NCBI GenBank assembly: GCA_020086605.1
Contig: JACBWW010000045.1
Span: forward strand, 2,849,092 to 2,913,091
Direction: 5' to 3'
DNA from: Lanius collurio
Taxonomy: Eukaryota > Chordata > Aves > Passeriformes > Laniidae
Length of the DNA stretch: 64,000 nucleotides
Shown here piece by piece: positions 57,201 to 64,000 of this stretch (its first letter is position 1; every line of letters begins with the position of its first letter). The position numbers were made by a program, and so were the translations under genes. The notes under the pieces were generated by a model. The model made no database searches. It was not told the DNA's origin and was given only the letters and a program-made list of their open reading frames with translations.

Positions 57201-60200
57201 TGCATTTTTTGGCTTCTCCCGGAGGCCTGGGCACACAGCATCCAACTGCAATGGGGAATTCATCACCTCTCCCTCTGGACATGCAAATTTTACTGGAAAT
57301 CCCTCAGCTAAGTAAATGTATTTAATAAAATTACATCCCTATGTATCCCATAGCCTTTTCCATTAAGTTTTGAGGATTTTTATGTTTTAATTATGATTTT
57401 CACTTTACAAAAATACCAGGAATATTGGGAAAGAGTGCACCAGGGTTTTTTAGAGTGCTGCTTTTATTGAAATAAAAGGTTATAAAACAGTTTGATGTAT
57501 TTTTTATACTAACTGATATCCCTAACATGCAGTCATTGTAAATAAGCTCATTAATACTCTTTAAATNTTCCCTTTTGGAACATTTCTCAAAGTGCTGTCC
57601 CATACAGGAATTCTCTTCCCTTTTATTTATTGAATATAAAGCCTCTTCTCGTGATCTTCAGTTTGAGATGGCTTCTTCCTCTTGTCCTTCATAAGGAAAA
57701 ACTTTAACATGGAAACCTCCATAAATTCCTCTCCAGTAAAGTGACCCCATATTTCATTTAATTCTTGTACTTCCATCATTTAATGGACATTCATATTCTC
57801 CTGTAGCCAGCTTTGTATCTCTGGGAAAAGTCTTTCCCCCATTGTCCTCAGGAGTTCAGATTTCAGAATCTCTTTTTATTTTTTGCCTCAAATTATTGGG
57901 ACATAACCTACTAGGATATGTGTGTCATCTTGGATTGGACAGGCTTTACATTCTTGGAAGGACCTTTAAAGTGGTTTTTTTTGATAGAAGGACTAATTTA
58001 ATTTAATTTCCAGTGAGGTGGTTTTCAACACCTGCAAGTCCTTGCCCTGTTGGCTGTTTCACTTCTCTTACACCAATACAAGTGTATTTAGTTTGTGAAG
58101 TCCCCAGGTTCTGTGTGGTTGAGTTTCTGCTGGAAAACCACTGTAGGTAGGAGGTGAAGCTGTGAAAGCACTTCGTGTCTCTAAGGACAGAATTGTGCCA
58201 TCAGTCCTTATTTCCCTGAGGTTTTCATTGTTACCCCCAGATTATAATGGGATTAGTGTGGAATATGACTGTAGAGGTGGAAAAAAGCATCTCCTTTTCA
58301 TTCTCCACATTGTCCTTGAAGTCTAAAAGATCTGCCATTTCCTATTGAGGATCCTCTTGTCTCTGTGTGTTTCCTGATGTCTCTGGCCACCTTTCTCTCT
58401 CCTGCTTTGTGCAGTCAGTAGATCTCGGTTTCTTCATTTTTTTCCTCTCTTTGCTCCTTCCTCCTGCTTGGTAACTGAGGTTGTTACAGGTAACACCTTT
58501 CAGACCTTGACTTTCTTCCAAACCCATCTTCCCATCTTGGCTTTGCTGCTGCCTATGGACTCTGCCAGTCCCCCATGCCCTTCTGTATGGGGGTTTTGTC
58601 CTTGCTGACTCCAGGACGTCTCTGGAATGGCTGAGGAACACTTCCATGGGAGACACGGTGTATCCTGAAATGAGATATGGAAAAATCCCACTGAGAGTGA
58701 TGCTGACCTCTTGGTGCAGGTTCTGAGTAGATATTGGAGAAATCTTGGGAGCTGAGCAGTGAGGGAGGGATTTAAGGAGACCAGAGGCTCATGAGATGTG
58801 TCAAGACTCTTGCAAGCCTCGTTTTGCCTTTCTTGAACATGTGGAAAACAAGCCAGGCTGCAGCATTCCCTGTTGGGAGAAGAAAGCAGCAGGACAAAAT
58901 CTGTTGTTGGAATTTCCCTCCAGCAGCACTTCCCTCCCTCCCACCCAAGAGCAGTTGGAGTGAGCCATGGCCATATTTGGGGGGACTCATCCCAGGGGAT
59001 CTGGGTGTCCCAGACCTGGGGACTCTGCTTTGTTCCCTGCAGCCTCACCCACCCCCTCAGCCAAAATGACATTTTTCACCAAACTCCAAAGTCTCCTCCT
59101 CCTCCTTTAACGGTAATTTTGTGAGTTTTCAGCTGGACTCTGAGATACCTCATCCAGGAATCCGCGTGGCAGCCCTGAGGTCCAGCCCCATCTGGGTGAC
59201 AGAGTTTGTTTCCTTTGGCAATATGGATTTAACAACCAGGCTTCCAGCCCTGGGAATCATTTCCCTCAAATAGCTGCAAAATAAATGATGGGACATTTTC
59301 CAGTGCAGTGCTGCAACCACCCAAAACACCACTGTAAAATTCACAGAGGCCAGGCTGAGTGAATGAATTAAGCAAGGCTTACGGGGATTATGGAATTAAA
59401 TTGGGAGTCCCTTCCACCCTTCCCCCAGTCAAAGACATTCAGAAATAAATTTTAAAAAAGGGCGTTAAAACAACAGCTTTGGCTAAAACCTCTGCAAGCA
59501 AAGAACCTCGTTGTGGAGGCTGTTGCTGAGCTGTGGACTGGTTGTGTCCAGGCTGTATTTCCATCGGGGGCTGGGGTGATCTCAGGAACACCCAACGGCT
59601 GTGGCTGCAACGCTTCCGGAATGGCTCTGCTGCCCGAATTCCCTCTGCAGAGAAGTGCACCAGCCCCTCGCACAGCACAGGACCTGTCTCCAGATCCTGC
59701 TGCTGGTGTTGGCATTCCTTATCCTCTGCCTGCGATTCCCAGCTCTGTCCTTTTCCCGGCATCAGGAGCATCCTGCTCCTTTCAGGGAGAGTTTGTGCAA
59801 TGAAAGCTTTGCTTTAATCTGGGCTGGATTTAGCCAGATGCTGCAATCCCGGGAAGGCTTACACAGCGCTCAGGTCTGCCAGGGGAATGTAGCCTTGGTT
59901 TGATAATCTGGTAATGGTTTATTTAAAATTAAAAACAGAGAAAACCTTTAAAACAGCTTTTTTTGAGCTCCTTTGGGTCTTGCAGTGGAACAGGCACCCA
60001 GACTCTTAGTCACATATAGGGCCTGGCACCCATGAAATAGGTTTTAGGCTAATGAGGCACACTCTGCCTGCTTTAATTAGATGAATTAGAGCCAAAAAAA
60101 AAAAAAAAGGCATTTCTATTAAAAGTCTTTAGAATCATAATAACACAATGAATTTAAATATTTAATATAAAATTACATAAAATTAAATATTAATTTCCAA

Positions 60201-62814
60201 TACACTTACAGAGCCCATTTGACCCAAATGACCCCACAAATATTCCCTTACCAGGGAATCCCTTTTCTTTGCATCTTTATTAACAACATTACAGACCTTT
60301 GTTTTTAAAATCTTTATTTTAGATCAGTTCTCTTGGTAATAAAACAAATCCATGAGTCACCTGTGCAGTAAGAAATAGGATTTACAGAGATTTTAAGCTT
60401 TTGGGAGCAAACACGAGTTATTCTTGCCCATGTTAGGGCCTGGGGTAGATGAGCACAATGACACCAGAGGCAGCTGAGTGTGTTACTTAGTGCTAATTAA
60501 TAAAGCTACCAGGTTATTTTTTACCTTCTCACAGCCCACTGCAAGGGCTGAGGAGGAAGGATAAGGAATGAGCAGAGGAATATCTTTTTGGTCAGAGTTT
60601 TTCCATGCCTGCCTCTCGTCTCTGACTCCCCCAGGTGCCGTGTCCCCCCCGTGCCTTAGCAGGGAGCAGGGACACCTCATCCTGCAGAGTGGAGTTCCAA
60701 GGAATCCTGCAGCACTGTGGGAAGCTGCTGTCCAGGAAGGGGCTGGGGATGCTGACTGCTTGTGACAAGTCTTGCCTGGGAGAAAACCAACACGGCTGTG
60801 GTTGGAAACCTGAATGATGTCACTATGGCAACAAAATAACTCACCTTAAAAGAAAATGTGCCTTGGAAGCAACCTCGTGCTCAGGGAATAGAGGGAGGAA
60901 GCTCCTATTTTTTTAATATGTATATATTTTTATGTTTATGTATTTTTTAATATTTTTTCATCTTTGTAAATTCTTGCCCTATTACCAGATGCTGATGCAG
61001 ATATAAAAAATATTTTAATTTCTCTCAGCAATGAAATGAAACAGAACATGATCAGACCTCCAGAAGAAAGAAAAATGTGTTTGCTGGAGGGCAGGAAAGC
61101 CCTGGAGCTGTTGATAACTGCGAGTCATTCTGATGGATGTGAGATCCAGACTATTGATATCTGCAGCTCACAGCAGTGATTCAGGACTAATTATTGCTAA
61201 TACTTGTCATGGAAATAATCCATCTTTCCAACAATCCCAAACTCCATTTCCATATTTGTTCTTTCCATAGAGGTTTGTTTTCCCATTGTTTCTGTATTAA
61301 ATAACATCAACAGGTGCAAATTTAGAGATTTCTCTGGAAATCCCAAACTCTCTCTGGCTCTTTTCATCCCATGAGCATCCCAGGCAGGTTGGAACCATGG
61401 TGATTCATCCGCAGCACTGCTGGTGAGATGTTCACAAGTTTTCTCATAATCCTGGTTGCTTTTTAGTCTGGAGTGAGTGACTTTGACCACCTCTGTGTCA
61501 GAGAAGCCAGGATGGGAAGTGCAGTGGTGGAGGTGAGGCCGTGTGCTGTGCTGAGCTGCAGCAGCCCTGGCAGCTCCTCAGGGATCAAAACCTGGCAGCA
61601 AAGAGGAGTTGTCCTGTCGGGTTCTTCTCCTGCTTGTCAAAGGCAAAGAGCACTTATGGGATGAAGCATAAGGCCATTGAAAACCCAGCACCAATGATTT
61701 GGTCCTGCAGCGACCCTTGACTAATCCAGGGTAAAAATAGAAACACAAATTGTCCGGTGTTTCACTGGGAAGCAGAAGTCCAGCAATGCTTGAGTTTGAA
61801 TCATCCCTGCAAGAGGGGGTGTTGCTCTGGAAATTGCAGTGGTGCCCAGGGAATGTGATCATGGTTCAGGTGGAGAGAGGCTCCTGGTGCTCTGGCAGGC
61901 AGGGCAGGGACAGAGCTATTTTAAGCTGAGCAGGGGCAGCTGGCGTTGGCATTGTGCTCACCCAGTGCGTGTGTGCTGGAGACAGAGCGTCTGCCTGGGA
62001 ATGGGCAAAGAAGTGTCAAAGGCTCCACAGAGTTTTTTGCAAAGTTCAGCCCGTTCGTAAAAGCCATGGAAAGCCCAGCACATCCCAGCAGGTATCACCA
62101 GCACCTGCAGCTGCATGAGCAACTCTGGACTTCCAGTTCTTGCCGTGCAAAAATAAATATATTTACAGAATAACTGTATTTTATATAATATAATACAATA
62201 CAATACTTATATAGTGTATAAGTCTATATTATAATTATATTATATAGTATTATAATTTTCCTCCCTCTATTGCATTTTCTGAGAGCATTGCACCCAGTTC
62301 AATGGCAGTGAAAATAATTTACTTCCAACTGCTTCTTTTATAGGAAACTAGAGAAAGTGAATTAAAAGGAATGAAGTTATGGAGCATGAAACAGTACTCC
62401 AAAACCACTGTGGAGGAGGGAAGAGAAGGTTCTGCTCTGGCCCTGGGTGAGTTCAAATGGGTATTTTGGATACTTGGGTGCCAAATAACGCTAATAATTG
62501 AGAATGTCACATTTTGACGTCATCAGCGCAGCATCCAGACACTGCCTCTCTCCTTCCCATCGGTATTTCCTTGCAATCCCACATTCTCTGCAGCCTGTGA
62601 TCTTTGGGAGAGCAGGGAATAGCTGCTGTGGTTCCCTGCTCCCTGGCAGTGCGGGAGAGATGAGCCGAGGTTGAAATCATTTCCTACCACTGATGTGAGG
62701 GCGACTCCAACACCGGCTCCGGCTCCATCCACATCACTCCTGCTCCCTATCTCTGCAAGGAAAAGTAACCACTTGCCTTACCTCCGGGTTTAATTAGTCC
62801 CTGCTCCGGGGCTA
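54239..62814. other. Intergenic region upstream of BRWD3, no gene recognised
   Basis: About 8.5 kb with many short open frames, none showing family motifs or splice-consistent exons. It includes a small antisense CR1 head at about 55,753-55,795, a single undefined base at 57,567, an A run at about 60,095-60,109 and an AT-rich repeat-like stretch at about 62,175-62,262. Confidence 0.5.
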
Positions 62815-62985
62815 ATTAGGAGCGCGGTGCGCGCGGAGGTCGGGGCCGGAGCCCTCCCTTCCCGCTCCCGCTCCCGCTCCCGCTCCCGTTCCCGCTCCCG
62901 CTCCCGCTCCCGCTCCCGTTCCCGCTCCCTTCCCGCTCCCGCTCCCGCTCCCGCTCCCGCTCCCGCTCCGTGCCATCTGCCATTG
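62815..62985. promoter_or_regulatory. Small CpG-rich pocket around the hexamer repeat
   Basis: CG-dense sequence (for example 'gcgcggtgcgcgcggaggtcgg') stands out from AT-rich flanks and may be a promoter or first exon of an unseen neighbour, or simply repeat-driven GC. No start site was identified. Confidence 0.3.
62861..62969. repeat. (CCCGCT)n hexanucleotide repeat, about 18 copies
   Basis: Nearly perfect CCCGCT units with a few CCCGTT copies and one short break (CCCTT) near 62,928-62,932. Because six is a multiple of three, frames stay open as Arg-Ser dipeptides on plus and Arg-Glu or Gly-Ser/Gly-Ala dipeptides on minus; these are not evidence of a gene. Confidence 0.95.
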
Positions 62986-63681
62986 CCAGACACTGGCTTT
63001 GCTTTTCACGCCTGGCTGGGCGCGCTGGATGCGCGGGGTAATGGGGCTATTTTTCCCCCTTTGGTCTTTGGAAAGGAAATAATCATAATAAACCCAGGAA
63101 TGGCTGGAACTGCTGCGCGCTGCCCTTTTCCTTCCCACTTCAGAAGCTTTTTAGCATTCAGTTTTCCAGCAATTGGGAGGAAAATTGCCCTGAAAGAAAG
63201 AAACAAATCTGTGTTATTTTTTAAACACCCCCCCGTGCCACACAGGCAGCTGCAGAGAATTTCTCTTCCAAAGAGATGATGTAATGGGCTTTGTCAGCCA
63301 ATGCTGGAATGAATAAAATCGGAGACCCAAAATCCATCCAGGCTTTTGATGAAACTCCTGAGGTTCCTGAAGCAAGTGGTCGCCAAAATGGGCTGGAACT
63401 GCTGGTTTTGTCATGCAGATCTTGAGAGAAGTGAGATGGAGAGTCAAGGGCTCCAACCAGGGAGTAACCAAACCCACCAAGTTTTGTCCCTGCTGAGGGA
63501 AGAGGATCTTGTGTTGGACATCTGGGGACACCCAGTGAGGGGGTGCCAGGACGTCAACCCAACGACGGGCTTCAGCATCCACCACAGAGTCACTCCTGAT
63601 CTGAACACGGGACCTACAACCACATTTTATAGAGAGATATATGTGTATATTTAATATTATGTGTATTATATATAATATTAT
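62986..63681. other. Intergenic, no gene recognised
   Basis: Mixed sequence with an AT-rich tract at about 63,630-63,680 (ATATATGTGTATATTTAATATT). The open frames have no recognisable content. Confidence 0.45.
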
Positions 63682-63842
63682 TGCCCAGAGAAGCTGCCCC
63701 ATCCGTGGAAGTGGTCAAGGCCATGTCAGATGGGGCTTGGAGCAACCTGGGGTAGTGGGAGGTATCCCTGCCTATGGCAGGGGGTGGAACTTGATGGGTT
63801 TATGGTCTCTTCCCACTCAAAGCAGTCTGGGATTCTGTGATA
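63682..63842 (+). mobile_element. CR1 LINE 3' end
   Basis: 'gcccagagaagctgccccatccgtggaagtggtcaaggcc', 'gatggggcttggagcaacctggggtagtgggaggtatccctgcc' and 'gcagtctgggattctgtga' mark a plus-oriented CR1 tail. Confidence 0.92.
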
Positions 63843-64000
63843 TGTATAAAGCATAAATATATTAACTATACACAGATATCACCAATTCCTGCTGCAGCAA
63901 TGGGCACGTTGTTGCTCTCCCAAGGACATCATGGGATGCTGACGCCAGGAGATTTCTCCTCTCACTCCATGACTTATCTCAAGTATCTTTTTAGCTTTCT

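Noticed and set aside
58500..59072. 190-codon minus-strand open frame
   Set aside because: No family motif, no splice or promoter context, and composition like surrounding non-coding DNA. It is the longest unexplained frame upstream of BRWD3, so a protein search would be a cheap check.
62790..63279. Arg-Ser, Arg-Glu and Gly-Ser rich open frames at the hexamer repeat
   Set aside because: They are a direct product of the CCCGCT repeat, which is divisible by three, and do not extend into recognisable protein.

Overview
The window looks like avian nuclear DNA, probably from a passerine-type bird. It carries many chicken-repeat-1 (CR1) LINE 3' ends with the typical terminal words (for example 'agagaagctgtggctgcccc' followed by a run ending in 'gattctatgattctatga'). 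Its one large gene has short introns, CpG-rich pockets and canonical vertebrate splicing. All functional calls rest on reading the sequence and on remembered family sequences; no database was searched.

The main content is most of BRWD3, on the minus strand from about 46.09 kb down to the stop codon at 9,574. I could place 36 consecutive coding exons. Every one has AG/GT borders, intron phases agree throughout, and together they give 1,733 codons plus a stop with no frameshift or internal stop. They cover the N-terminal helical region, eight WD repeats, a linker, the cryptic Tudor-like module, bromodomains 1 and 2, and a Ser/acidic plus Arg-Gly-rich tail. About 60 N-terminal residues are missing. 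They are expected 5' of 46.1 kb, most likely in or beside the 377-base assembly gap (53,336-53,712), which lies in a CpG-rich pocket that is probably the promoter.

Downstream of BRWD3 (4.1-9.6 kb) is AT-rich sequence with minus-strand poly(A) signals, read as a long 3' UTR. Next, on the same strand at 985-1,866, is an intact single-exon, GC-rich syntaxin gene of the STX11/STX19 type with a Cys-rich C-terminus and no clear membrane anchor. A 30-bp minisatellite of about 18 copies (335-897) begins just after its stop codon.

Upstream of BRWD3 (53.7-64 kb) I recognise no gene. This stretch holds CR1 pieces, AT-rich tracts, a CpG-rich pocket with an 18-copy hexanucleotide repeat near 62.9 kb, and a few possible regulatory stretches.

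The two genes have separate jobs. BRWD3 is a chromatin reader and CUL4-DDB1 substrate receptor, and the syntaxin is a membrane-fusion SNARE. I see no new multi-gene system. The points most worth following are the syntaxin paralogue beside BRWD3, the minisatellites placed 30-33 nt after splice donors, the facing CR1 pair in a WD-repeat intron, GC-rich exon islands, and the missing first exons.
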